A stretch of 64,000 nucleotides of DNA from Nitritalea halalkaliphila LW7 (GTDB taxonomy: Bacteria > Bacteroidota > Bacteroidia > Cytophagales > Cyclobacteriaceae), in the NCBI RefSeq assembly GCF_000265075.1, contig NZ_AJYA01000028.1, forward strand, positions 17,455 to 81,454, written 5' to 3'. The first letter of the stretch is position 1, and the number at the start of each line of letters is the position of its first letter. Both the position numbers and the translations under genes were made by a program. The notes beneath the pieces are model-generated. The model saw nothing but the letters and a program-made list of their open reading frames with translations, searched no databases and was not told the DNA's origin. This document shows, one piece after another, positions 45,313 through 55,001 of this stretch.

Positions 45313-46503
45313 ATGGAAAAAAGAGCGATCGTACACCTGGATATGGACACCTTCTTCGTGTCGGTAGAGCGTCTTCTCGATAGCCGTCTAAACGGCAAAC
45401 CTATCCTCATCGGCGGATCAGGCGATCGGGGCGTAGTGGCCTCCTGCAGCTATGAAGCCAGAAGATTTGGTATCCACTCTGCCATGCCCATGAAGCTGGC
45501 CCGCCAGCTTTGTCCTGAGGCGATAATCGTAAAAGGGGACTTCGAGAAATACAGTCAAAAATCTCATGAAGTCACAGACATCCTAAAAGAAAGTGTCCCC
45601 CTATTTGAAAAATCCTCCATAGATGAATTTTACCTCGACCTCACAGGCATGGACCGCTTCTTCGGCTGCTTTAAACTGGCCCATGAGCTCCGTAAGCGCA
45701 TCATGAAAGAAACAGGGCTTCCCGTATCTCACGGCCTCTCCGAAAACAAAACCGTCTCCAAGGTGGCCACAGGTGAAGCGAAACCCAATAATGAATTACT
45801 CATCCCGAAAGGAGCCGAAAGACCCTTTTTGGCCCCCCTATCCATACGGAAAATCCCTCAGGTAGGCGAAAAAACCGCCCAGACCCTCTACACCATGGGA
45901 GTAAAACGCGTCGAAACCATTCAGCATATGCCCATGCGGCTCTTGGTGTCTGCCTTCGGCAAAAACGGACAGGCGATATGGGAAAAAGCAAACGGCATAG
46001 ACCCAAACCCCGTCGTCCCCTACACGGAAGCCAAATCCATTTCCTCTGAAAGCACCTTCGAGCAAGACACTATCGATGTACGCAAGTTGGAAGCTACCCT
46101 AGTGGCAATGACGGAGCAACTGGCCGCTAAGCTCAGAAAACAGGGACAACTGACAGGCTGTGTTAGCATCAAAATACGCTACTCCGACTTCGAGACGCAC
46201 AGCATGCAGCATCGAGTAGCCTATACAGCAGCCGATCATAACCTACTCCCTCTCGTTAAAAGTCTATTTCACAAGCTATACAGCCGACGACTACTTATCC
46301 GACTCATCGGGGTGCGCTTTAGCAGCCTGGTCTATGGCAGCTACCAAATCAAGTTATTCGAGGATAGTCAAAAGCAAATTCAGTTGTATCAAGCCCTAGA
46401 TAAGTTAAACTACAAGTACGGCGATAAAACCGTATGCCGTGCGATTAGCATGGGACTAGAGAAAAAACGCTTCAACCCTTTTACTGGCAAGCCTGTAAGT
46501 TGA
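45313..46503 (+). CDS. dinB: Y-family DNA polymerase IV (DinB)
   Basis: A translesion polymerase of 396 residues. Metal-binding Asp10 in 'HLDMDTFFVSVE' and Asp104-Glu105 in 'SSIDEFYLDLTG' are intact, the fingers carry 'ASCSYEARRFGIHSAMP', the thumb has the HhH-like 'IRKIPQVGEKTAQTLYTMG', and the little finger spans ~240-345. It ends 'MGLEKKRFNPFTGKP'. No typical beta-clamp QxxLF motif is obvious at the extreme end. It divides the cassette with the S24 repressor (divergent) and, about 8.5 kb away, the DnaE2-like polymerase; in related bacteria these three genes are usually together. Confidence 0.95.
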   Translation: MEKRAIVHLDMDTFFVSVERLLDSRLNGKPILIGGSGDRGVVASCSYEARRFGIHSAMPMKLARQLCPEAIIVKGDFEKYSQKSHEVTDILKESVPLFEKSSIDEFYLDLTGMDRFFGCFKLAHELRKRIMKETGLPVSHGLSENKTVSKVATGEAKPNNELLIPKGAERPFLAPLSIRKIPQVGEKTAQTLYTMGVKRVETIQHMPMRLLVSAFGKNGQAIWEKANGIDPNPVVPYTEAKSISSESTFEQDTIDVRKLEATLVAMTEQLAAKLRKQGQLTGCVSIKIRYSDFETHSMQHRVAYTAADHNLLPLVKSLFHKLYSRRLLIRLIGVRFSSLVYGSYQIKLFEDSQKQIQLYQALDKLNYKYGDKTVCRAISMGLEKKRFNPFTGKPVS

Positions 46504-46770
46504 TGTCGTAAAAGCAGCAAATCGCCTCCTGCAGTCCCTTTCTAGTCAGATCGGTGTGCCTGTGGAATATATGATTCGAGGCAAAGTCAGATTCTGTAGC
46601 CAAGTACTACCTCATATTTCAAGAAAGGCAGCGCAAGAAAAAATTAGAATGTAACAAGAGCTACAAGAAAGTATAACAGTTCATTCGCTTGCTTTTAATC
46701 TGTCATTGCTGACTTTTTCGAATAGTCGAATGAAAGACTTGGCCTCTGTTTCACTTTATCAGGAAATATA
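46504..46770. other. Intergenic region after dinB
   Basis: No supported gene. A 48-codon open stretch (46505-46651) lacks a start and shows no family resemblance. Confidence 0.4.
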
Positions 46771-46774
46771 AGAC

Positions 46775-46801
46775 AAAAAAGGCCCGGTAAACCGGGCCTT
46801 T
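46775..46801 (-). terminator. Terminator of SusCD locus 3
   Basis: AAAGGCCCGG-TAAA-CCGGGCCTTT (46778-46801), followed on the minus strand by T's. It also lies beyond dinB. Confidence 0.88.
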
Positions 46802-46827
46802 ACGAAAAGAGATTACACAAGTTCAAC

Positions 46828-48363
46828 TTAGAAGCCTGGATTCTGCTGCGCAGCAAGAACCGGGTTGTTCGCTACTTCCTGTAATGGGATCGGCCATAGG
46901 AAAGAATCGCTTGTAAACGGAAGTGCATGATCCGTGCCTAAATTCTGGAACTCTTCGCTATTCGGATCATAGAACGCGATGGAAGTCACTGCACGAGAAG
47001 GAGCCTTAGGAGGAATACCGTCCAAGTCACCTCTTCCAGATAAGCGGTGAATGTCATACCAGCGAATACCCTCTGCTAAGAATTCGATACGACGCTCTTT
47101 CCAAATGTGGTCTAAAAGCCCCATCGCATCACCGCCTACCGCTGCTAATGTATAAGAAGGAACAGAAGCAGGAAGCGCGCGATCGCGAACGCTATTTAAA
47201 AGCTCTAAAGCCTCGTTTAAGTTACCCAAACGTGCATGAGCTTCAGCAGCATTTAAAACCACTTCCGCATAGCGGAACATCGGTGCAGGATCATCGCGGT
47301 CGATATACCCTGTATACTTCGCCGTATAGATACCCGCAGCATCCTGCGTCGTTAATTCAGAACGACGAGAATCTTCTGGATGCCAGAAATCCCAGTTCCA
47401 TGAGAAAGGAGAAATCTTTACCAATCCTCTACCACCAAGCTGTGGATTACCATACATGGCGGCCAAAGCGCCATTAACACCCGGGTTAGATTCCGGCGTA
47501 TTGTTATACGAGAAAATGCTCTCTGTATTTTGTCTAGGACTCGTAAACGGAACCTCAGGAGTAGGCGTTAAACTAAACTGTCCCTGAAGCTTCTCATATT
47601 CCTCGATAACAGAAGCCCACTCCTCTTTATGTAAGAATACACGGGACTTTAATGCGATCGCCGCAGCTGGGCTAACACGTAATGGAGCAGGACCACCCCC
47701 TAACTGCTCGGCCTCATTTAAATCCTCTAACACGCGCTCATAGACGCCTGCTACCGTACCACGATCTACCTGAATAGCCTCATCCACTAAATTCACGACG
47801 TTTACTGCGAAATCACGGTAAGGTATTCCCATTGCCTGTGGATTCGAAGAATAAGGGCGACTAACATGTAGTAAAAGCTCGAAATGTGCATGCGCACGAA
47901 TGGTCAGCATCTCACCGCGGAATCCATTAAACGCCTCCTGCGTGATCACTCCATTCTCTAAAGCTTGATCCAAGCCAGCTAATACCACATTTGCGCGGTT
48001 AATTAAACGGTAGATCGAAGACCAAAATTCCGCATTATTCGCAGTAGCTGGTGTATGTGCACCTATGTACGTGATTTCGTAAAACAACTGGTCATTATAC
48101 ATGTCTCCCGCACGCATATCCCCCTGCTGAATAGAGGCTGCGCCAAAAGGATAACCCCGCTGAATCGCTCCTAAGAAAAATCCTCTCTGCGCAGCATCGT
48201 AAACACCAAGCACATTTCCTAATACCCGCGCAGGATCTGCGAAAGCTTCCTCTTCGGGAACTAGGGTAACTGGAGTCTGATCTGTAACATCACAGGCTCC
48301 TATCGTCAGGCCAGTCGCCACTAAGAGAGAAAGACCTATACTATTAAATTTTGTTCGTTTCAT
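46828..48363 (-). CDS. SusD/RagB family lipoprotein (locus 3)
   Basis: A 511-residue SusD homologue from ATG 48363 ('MKRTKFNSIGLSLLVATGLT'; lipobox Cys24 in 'IGAC'). It has 'FADPARVLGNVLGVYDAAQ', 'MLTIRAHAHFELLLHVSRPY', 'RYAEVVLNAAEAHARLGNLNEALELLNSVRDR', 'IWKERRIEFLAEGIRWYDIHRL' and ends 'NPVLAAQQNPGF'. It differs clearly from SusD1 and SusD2 (no DPRQS motif), so locus 3 is a separate lineage. No accessory lipoprotein gene follows; a terminator does. Confidence 0.93.
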   Translation of the reverse strand: MKRTKFNSIGLSLLVATGLTIGACDVTDQTPVTLVPEEEAFADPARVLGNVLGVYDAAQRGFFLGAIQRGYPFGAASIQQGDMRAGDMYNDQLFYEITYIGAHTPATANNAEFWSSIYRLINRANVVLAGLDQALENGVITQEAFNGFRGEMLTIRAHAHFELLLHVSRPYSSNPQAMGIPYRDFAVNVVNLVDEAIQVDRGTVAGVYERVLEDLNEAEQLGGGPAPLRVSPAAAIALKSRVFLHKEEWASVIEEYEKLQGQFSLTPTPEVPFTSPRQNTESIFSYNNTPESNPGVNGALAAMYGNPQLGGRGLVKISPFSWNWDFWHPEDSRRSELTTQDAAGIYTAKYTGYIDRDDPAPMFRYAEVVLNAAEAHARLGNLNEALELLNSVRDRALPASVPSYTLAAVGGDAMGLLDHIWKERRIEFLAEGIRWYDIHRLSGRGDLDGIPPKAPSRAVTSIAFYDPNSEEFQNLGTDHALPFTSDSFLWPIPLQEVANNPVLAAQQNPGF

Positions 48364-48383
48364 CTTGCTTTTTCTCACCTCAA

Positions 48384-51300
48384 TTAAAACCCTACATTAA
48401 GACCTAAAGACCACGTTCTGATGATAGGTGCTGCATTAAAGTCCACACCGAACTGCAACTGGTTGCCCGGGAAAGTATTCAATTCCGGATCTAAACCTGT
48501 GTAAGCCGTTAGGATAAATGGATTTTGCACCTGTGCAAAGAAACGTGCTGAACGTACATTTCCGTTAAACGTATTGTCTAGGAATGCAGTTGGCACACGG
48601 TAACCAACAACGATATTTTGTACACGAAGGAAGTCCCCACGCTCTACGAAACGGCTGTTAGCAGCTCCAGTAGCCCAGATATTCGCATCCTGACCAGCAA
48701 AAAGGCGAGGCACATCTGTTACCTGACCGCTTTCAGTCCAGCGATCTAAGATAAGTGCATTGTTATTCGAGAAGCCCATGCCTAACTGTCCACGCATCGT
48801 CTCATTCATGATGAAGTTACCTCCCGAATAGCGGAAGAAAATCTCAGCATCGAAGTTACCATAGGTGAAGTTGTTCGACCAGCCCCCTTGCCAAGTAGGT
48901 AGGGTATTTCCTAAGTTCATAAGATCATTACCCCCTAAACCTCCAGTAGCTTGGCTGATGTCTGCAGGATTATTTGGATCAAAAACTCTCCAACCTGTAT
49001 TTCCCTGCTGTAGGTTAAACTGGATCAGAGACTCATCCCCTCTCATGTAGATCGGGTTACCATTCGCAGGGTTTACTCCTGCCCACTGGAATCCATAAAG
49101 CTGCGCGATAGGACCTCCTACTTCAGTAATATTAAAAGCAGATACGATAGGATCAACAAGCGCCGTAACTTCGTTTCTTAACCAAGTGAAGTTGAAATCA
49201 GTGGTCCAAGAAAAACGCGCGTTACGAATAACATCTGCACGAACCGTCAATTCGATACCCTGATTCACCATGCTCCCACGTTTTCGAAAATCGCATTACC
49301 CGGAACTCCTACAGAAGACGGCGTCACACGAGATAAAACGAGGTCTTGGATGTTATTACGGAAGTAATCTAAACCAATCGTGATGTTATTATTGATGGTC
49401 ATGTCAATCCCCGCATTAAACTTCTGAGAGGTTTCCCACTGTAAGTTATTATTAGCGATTTGGCTAAAGCCAATACCTGCTCCAAGTCCAGAAAGTGCAG
49501 CGGAGAATCCACCCACAAATGGGAAGAAACCAATCTCCGTATTACCTACTTCTGCATAAGACACGCGTACCTTGAAATCGTCAATACCGTTTACATTAAA
49601 GAATGACTCATCTGAAATTCTCCATCCAACGGATCCACCCGCAAAAGTTCCTCTTCTATTCCCCATAGGTAGTGCAGAAATACCATCATTACGAACGGAT
49701 GCAGAGAGTAAGTAACGACCTGCATAGTTGTAATTTACACGCGCAAAATAAGAGTCAAATCCTTGTTCAGACATTCCACCTCCGAACTGCTGGATTCCCG
49801 CAGAACCCGTTACCAAGTTATCCTGCTGGAAGAAGCGATCCGCAATTTGCGTACCCGTAGCAGAGAAGTTGTAGAAATTGGTATACTGATACTCTGTACC
49901 GATGGTAGCATTGAAATTATGGTTATCACCGAAAATACGCTGATAGTTTAAAGTATTTTGCTGGTTCCATCGCATCACAGGTAAGAAACCCTGAGAAATT
50001 AGACCTCCTTGACCTCGGCCATCGCCATGTCTAGGATCCCAAGAAAGAAACTCATCCGCAAAAGTCAAATCCGCACCAAACTGCGTTCTGAAAGTTAAGT
50101 CCTGCGTGATGTCCCACTCTCCATACACGGATCCTAAAACACGCGCAGTTCTTCCTCTAAAACGATTGTTCTGTAAAGCAAAAGCGATATTAGGCAGGTT
50201 GTTATCAATCACCCCTAAGTTGTTACCAGAACCTAAGGAAGCACCTCCTGGAGCCACATTAAACCCATCAAATGCAGTGTTTTCTGGATCGAAAATCGGC
50301 ACGTTAGGGAAGGCGCGTGTAGCGTTTAGCGTAACACCAGAAAGGGAGTTTTCCCCATTATTTAAGGAGTTAATTTCTGTGTATGAGAAATTTAAACTTG
50401 TTCCAATTCTAAGTTTCTTGTTAATGTCATGATCCACATTACCTCTGAAAGTATAACGTGTCAAATCATTCGCCTGTAAAGCACCTTCCTGCTCAGTGAA
50501 TCCCACAGAGAAGAAGTATTTAGTAGCTTCAGAACCCCCTCTAACGGATAAATTGTGCTGCTGCACAAAACCTCTTCTAAAAATGTGATCCTGCCAATCT
50601 GTATTTACACCTGGACGAGCCAACTCAGATAAACCAGCGTTTCTTCTTGTCTCATTCGCAATTTCCACGAACTGGTCACCATTTAAAAGGTCAAAACGAT
50701 TGATTTCTTCATTGAAACCCACACTCACATTGTAATCTACCTGTGCTTTCCCTGTCTGACCCTTCTTGGTCGTAATCAAGATTACACCGTTCGCAGCACG
50801 AGAGCCGAAGATCGCCGTAGCAGAACCATCCTTTAACACTTCGAAGGACTCGATATCTGCCGGGTTAATCTGTGCTAGCGGATTACTCGCAAAGTTAGCT
50901 GCACGATCTGCATTCACGATCGGCACACCATCAATTACTAGTAGCGGTTGCGCATCAGAAGTAATCGAGTTTACTCCACGAATACGGATTACCGGTGCCT
51001 GACCGATTACCCCTCCTGGATTCGTAATCTGCACACCCGCAGCACGACCTGCTAACTGCTGATCGAAAGACGGTGTCACGAGATTTTCGATAGGTGCACT
51101 GCTGATACTTGCTACGGAACCCGTCAAATCTCTTCTCTCTTGTGTTCCGTATCCCACTACCACGACCTCACTTAAGGTCTTAACGTCAGGAGCAAGAAGT
51201 ACATCTATAGTAGACTGGTTGCCGATAGCAACTTCCTTACTGTCATACCCTACGAAACTAAATACGAGCGTCGTCGCATCTTCAGATACAGTTATCGTGT

Positions 51301-51478
51301 ACCCACCATCTAAATCTGTGATCGTACCGGAGGAAGTCCCTTTCACGCGTACGTTTACTCCCGGAATCCCATCCGGTTCGTCCGCAGAAGTCACCCTACC
51401 GGTCACCGTCCTGCTCTGCGCCCAGGCGAAATCCATCGCCAGAAGCCCGACAAACATTAACAATAAAACTTTCTTCAT
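48384..51478 (-). CDS. SusC/RagA family TonB-dependent transporter (locus 3), 1-nt frameshift
   Basis: A ~1031-residue transporter. From the ATG at 51478: signal peptide to 'AWAQ', CarboxypepD_reg-like domain ('VTGRVTSADEPDGIPGVNVRV'), TonB-box region 'LSEVVVVGYGTQERRDLTGS', plug with 'FDQQLAGRAAGVQI' and 'IRIRGVNSI...LLVIDGVPI'. The frame breaks at 49275-49277, where GTGGGAGCATGG should be GTGGGGAGCATGG; adding a G joins 'NAIFENVGS' to 'MVNQGIELTVRADV' and the barrel that ends 'IRTWSLGLNVGF'. It pairs with the SusD at 46828, whose gene begins 20 bases later. Confidence 0.93.
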
Positions 51479-51502
51479 ACCATTTTTTAGATTGTTAAAC
51501 AC

Positions 51503-51840
51503 ATAATCTAATACAATTATAAAATGTTTTTCTCACAAAAGAAAAATTTGCCTCCGCATAAAGAGAATCAAATACTTCTATATTATTCTTCAAACCCATC
51601 GGACTAGAATAGTAACAAATAAAAGCAGGTAAAAGGAGATATTGGGCAATAAATCAAAATCATATTTGGACTAAAGTCTCCTTTAAAGAATTTTAACACA
51701 TTTTAACAAAAATTTAACACAGCCTCTGGAAAGTAGCCTAACCCTTACTATCCTCCGTAAATCAAAATAATCTACTGAATCAAATGAATTAAAACACACA
51801 AAACAAAATTTTGTATTTATTTGCAGGCAACAAAGCGGTA
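51503..51840. other. AT-rich intergenic region upstream of susC3
   Basis: About 340 bases without a supported gene. Very AT-rich. No promoter with consensus spacing found, no regulator gene nearby. Confidence 0.4.
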
Positions 51841-51845
51841 AACAC

Positions 51846-51869
51846 AAAAAAGGGGCTTCCGCCCCTTTT
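51846..51869 (-). terminator. Terminator of the GntR/ABC operon
   Basis: AAAAGGGGC-TTCC-GCCCCTTTT (51848-51869), followed on the minus strand by T's. Confidence 0.87.
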
Positions 51870-51901
51870 AACCACTCCTCAAAAAACCATTTTTTATTCG
51901 C

Positions 51902-52755
51902 CTAATCGCGCACAGACCCAATTATTAATTGACTGTTTTCTCCATCCCTTAAAGGAATCTGTTTTGCTGAGGACCCCGTGACATAGAACCGAGATAGCTC
52001 ATCCAGCTCCAGCTCCAATTGGGATAAAAATCCCCCTTTGCCCAGCGGGCGCTCCCCGGCTAAATCCACACCGGCCAGCATCTCCTCCACACCAGGCCGC
52101 GCTCCACCACAGTGGCGTCCACCAGTCGAGCCGAAAGATGCCGCACATCCGGAAGTAGCAAACTACTCGAGAGCACATCCACCTCCAAGTAATCTAAAGG
52201 CTCACCCTTTACGGACATGGCTACCCTGCTCCCTTCCACGCGCACAGAAGCCGCACCAGCACCCGGAAGCACTAAAGTACCTTTCCCCACCTGACGGAAG
52301 ACCAGCTGGGCACCCACAGGCAAGGTGAGCTCCATTGTGAGCCGTTCCAGACCTTCTGCCCCCCCTATGTATAACGTATCGCCCGAATAATAGCGTTCGA
52401 TAAAACCCTCCCCTAGCTTGCTCTGCTCGAGCCTTTTCATATTCTCTATCGTATAGGACAGCTCCATAGAAGCCTCTAACTCCGATTTCAGCAGGACTTG
52501 TACAGACTCCAGCCCGAATAGACATACCGTGCTATGCGGTTCTAAGGTATACGTACTACGAAAGGACACTTTCTGGCCGATGAGATTACCGAAAACCGGT
52601 GCCGAAACAACCCCATCCCCTTTACCAGGGAACATCCGCTCATTAAATTCCTGGTAGTAAATCTCCGAGCGCATACTTCCAAAAAGCAGCATGGCGACGA
52701 CAAACAGGAGATAAGAGCCTATAAATCCGAATAATAGTTTGCTACTTGTCTTCAT
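51902..52755 (-). CDS. Unknown membrane-anchored protein of the GntR/ABC operon (1-nt frameshift)
   Basis: A ~284-residue protein with one N-terminal membrane segment ('LFGFIGSYLLFVVAMLLFG', residues ~7-25) and a beta-rich extracytoplasmic part ('VSFRSTYTLEPHSTVCLFGL', 'LTLPVGAQLVFRQVGKGTLVLP', 'LEVDVLSSSLLLPDVRHLSA'), with the alternating pattern of DUF2807-type adhesin-like helices; this assignment is only a guess. The frame breaks near 52092-52093: CTGGTGTGG should be CTGGGTGTGG, joining 'VVERGLGVEEMLAGVDLAG' to a C-terminus at 51902. Its start overlaps the gntR stop by 14 bases, so it is in the same operon and possibly senses or protects the same stress as the transporter. Confidence 0.65.
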
Positions 52756-53115
52756 TTTCTTGAATTACGTGTAAAAGTTCTGTTAAATCTGAGCCCTTCA
52801 GGCCTAAAAGCCGCACCTGTCGCAAGAAAGGAGGCAGCTCATCCCGGTAAAAGTCCGCCTTCTTCTTTTCCTGTATCCGAGACTTTGCCGCAGGCGACAC
52901 GAAAAAACCGATCCCCCGCTTATTATCTAAAATCCCTTCCTCCTCTAATAGGGCGTACGCGCGCATCACCGTGTTGCGGTTCACCTCCATCTCCCCTGCC
53001 AGCTCACGCACCGAGGCAGCTTCTCCTCAGCCGGCCATTCCTCCAGCAGGATCTTTTCACACACCCAATCCCCGATTTGAAGAAATATATTTTTATGCTC
53101 CGCAAACTTCATCAT
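52742..53115 (-). CDS. GntR family (YtrA-type) transcriptional regulator, 1-nt frameshift
   Basis: A ~124-residue regulator: winged helix-turn-helix plus a short tail, as in the YtrA subfamily that controls ABC transporters. The intact frame begins at 53011 ('MRELAGEMEVNRNTVMRAYALLEEEGI', recognition helix). Upstream, 'MMKFAEHKNIFLQIGDWVCEKIL...EKLP' runs from the ATG at 53115 in another frame; CTGCCTCGG at 53013-53018 should be CTGCCCTCGG, restoring 'EKLPSVRELAGEMEVN'. The ATG overlaps the permease stop (ATGA), with GGAGG just before it. It likely represses its own operon through the palindrome at 54820. Confidence 0.88.
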
Positions 53116-53962
53116 ACCTCCTTTTCTTTATATTTTAAATAGGCTACCGCCCAAAGCACCGGATTCGCCAGCAGCACATAAAACCAGCTTACCCGCAGCA
53201 TCCAAGGCATACTACCGTCCAGAAAGCTGTTCGGGTAATTCGTGGCCACCAACACATTATAAGGAAAACCTGGGAGCTTATAGGCGAGGAGCCGATGGCC
53301 AAACCGATCAAAATAACTCCTAATTGCAAAATCAAATACGTAATCAGCCAGTTCAGTTTCTTAAAATAGAGCCCGCCTAAGAAGAGGGCCGAAATCGGCA
53401 GCAAAAAGAGACAGAAAACGGCTGAGGATAGTATAAATGCAAATTCCGGCTTCTCATTTTCGGGCCCCTGACGTGAAAAGGCTTGCCAAATGGTCTCTGG
53501 TGCGGCTCCTCCCGGGCCAAATAGCAGCAGAGAAAGCGCTAAATAGAGTGCATGGGCCAGCATGGCAATAAGCGGGAACGCCAGATGGTACACGACCACC
53601 ACAGCGATCACCCGAATAAAAAACTCATAGAAAAACTTCTCCTGACGTGTCGCTGGTAACAACAGGTGCTGGATGGCCAAGTCCTTCTTGTGTAGATAAC
53701 TGAAACTATTCGAGGTCACAAAGAGCACTAAGCCGATAAAACCGATAAGATAAGTCGGAAAATAAAGCTGCTTGTTTAGCGATGTGCCCGCGTATGTAGT
53801 ACTGACAGGGTTAAAATTTGTCTCCCCGAACCAAAACAAAAGTTGTAGCACGCACAGGAATAGCACAAACCCCGGTAGCAGCACCATATAGGCCCGCGTA
53901 TTTCTACTGATATCGAAGCGCAGCAGCGCAAAGAATCGCTGTAGTGTAGTTCCAGTGCTCAT
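53112..53962 (-). CDS. ABC transporter membrane protein (ABC-2-like), 1-nt frameshift
   Basis: A ~283-residue integral membrane protein with about six hydrophobic segments ('AYMVLLPGFVLFLCVLQLLF', 'LIGFIGLVLFVTSNSF', 'VIAVVVVYHLAFPLIAMLA', 'FILSSAVFCLFLLPISALFL', 'LITYLILQLGVILIGLAIG'). The frame breaks near 53284-53288; one C in TCCTCGCC restores 'SSAYKLPGFPYNVLVATNYP' and a last membrane helix ending at TGA 53112-53114. It pairs with the ATPase (4-base overlap), forming an exporter of the YtrBC/ABC-2 kind. Substrate unknown; such systems often respond to cell-wall-active agents. Confidence 0.82.
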
Positions 53963-54819
53963 AGTCCGTTCGTTAGGTTTACTTTTCCAGATAAAATAGC
54001 ATTAAAAAAGAGTTCTAGCTGCATGGGAGTCTGCGTTTCTCCTTCGCGCCGCTGGCGCAAAAACTGGTAACCGCCGCCCATCAACTCATGGTAGAGCGCG
54101 TCCTCCGGTAGGCTGGTACTCAGACCCATGCTGTACTGCTGGGTGATGCTGTCTAAGGTCTGATCGAATATCATCTTGCCCCCTTCCAGTACCGCGATGC
54201 GGTCGATGAGGTTTTCCACATCTTTTACCTGATGCGTACTGATGATGACCGACTGCTCATCGGCTAAAAAACGACCTAATATCTTGCGGAAATAACTTTT
54301 AGAAGGGATGTCTAAGCCATTTGTGGGCTCATCCATCAGTAAGAGCGGGCAGTTCGTCGCTAGCGCAAAGGCAATATGCACCTTCTTCTGCTGCCCGAAT
54401 GACATCTCTCCAAAGCGGCGGGCACTGCTGGTCTGGAAGTCACTGAGAATCTGCTCGAATTTTTCAAATGAGAACGCAGGGTAAAACGCCGACCAGGCTT
54501 TCACATAACTACTCACACGCGAGCGGGCAGGAAATTCGAAGGCATCGGGTACCAGAAACTGACTTTGGAGTAGGGCCAAGCTTCGGTCTCCAGGCCGTAC
54601 GCCTGCCTGATAAATAGCGCCGCCATGAGGCTGCAAAAGGCCAGCGACCAAGCGCAGGAATGTGCTTTTCCCAGCACCGTTTTTACCCAACAAGCCGGTT
54701 ATGCTGCCGCGCTCTAAGCGCCAGCGTAGCGCATCGAAAAGGCGCACCCTGGCGCTGTAAGTGAAGTCCATATCCTGAATATCGATATGCGGAGCTTCTG
54801 TTATAGAGGAATGTTGCAT
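53959..54819 (-). CDS. ABC transporter ATP-binding protein (YtrB-like)
   Basis: A 286-residue nucleotide-binding subunit. Walker A is 'GLLGKNGAGKST' (~45-53), the Q-loop follows near 'LALLQSQFLVP', the signature is the non-canonical 'MSFGQQKKV', Walker B/D-loop 'LLLMDEPTNGLDIPSK', and the H-loop 'VIISTHQVKDVENL'. About 50 C-terminal residues extend past the core. First gene of the operon ATPase-permease-gntR-unknown. Its ATG is placed one base from a 24-bp operator-like palindrome, so repression probably blocks both transcription and ribosome access. Confidence 0.92.
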   Translation of the reverse strand: MQHSSITEAPHIDIQDMDFTYSARVRLFDALRWRLERGSITGLLGKNGAGKSTFLRLVAGLLQPHGGAIYQAGVRPGDRSLALLQSQFLVPDAFEFPARSRVSSYVKAWSAFYPAFSFEKFEQILSDFQTSSARRFGEMSFGQQKKVHIAFALATNCPLLLMDEPTNGLDIPSKSYFRKILGRFLADEQSVIISTHQVKDVENLIDRIAVLEGGKMIFDQTLDSITQQYSMGLSTSLPEDALYHELMGGGYQFLRQRREGETQTPMQLELFFNAILSGKVNLTNGL

Positions 54820-54843
54820 AGTGTCATAGTTTATTATGACACT
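54820..54843 (-). promoter_or_regulatory. GntR operator candidate (AGTGTCATA-N6-TATGACACT)
   Basis: A perfect 9+9 inverted repeat with a 6-base spacer, directly in front of the ATP-binding protein ATG. Its form suits YtrA-type GntR regulators, and the gntR gene is third in the operon. Confidence 0.65.
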
Positions 54844-54957
54844 AATATCCTATGTCAGCGTTAAACTTCCAAATTTACAGCTGAATTTTTCCGCATTTAT
54901 TTTTTCCGCTCACCGATGCGACGGATATTTTGAGAAGAGCGAGAGGGAAAAACTTGA

Positions 54958-54988
54958 TTTGTTTATTTAATTGACTTATATTTGTCAA
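54958..54988 (+). promoter_or_regulatory. dnaE2 upstream motifs: shared 18-mer and TTGAC-N8-GTCAA palindrome
   Basis: TTTGTTTATTTAATTGAC (54958-54975) matches 15 of 18 bases of the dinB upstream motif. It overlaps TTGAC-TTATATTT-GTCAA (54971-54988), a 5+5 inverted repeat. Both lie within 45 bases of the dnaE2 ATG. Confidence 0.45.
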
Positions 54989-55001
54989 TATAATTTACAT
55001 C

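Noticed and set aside
46505-46651. Open stretch after dinB without a start codon
   Set aside because: Too short, no start codon or ribosome site, no recognisable family.
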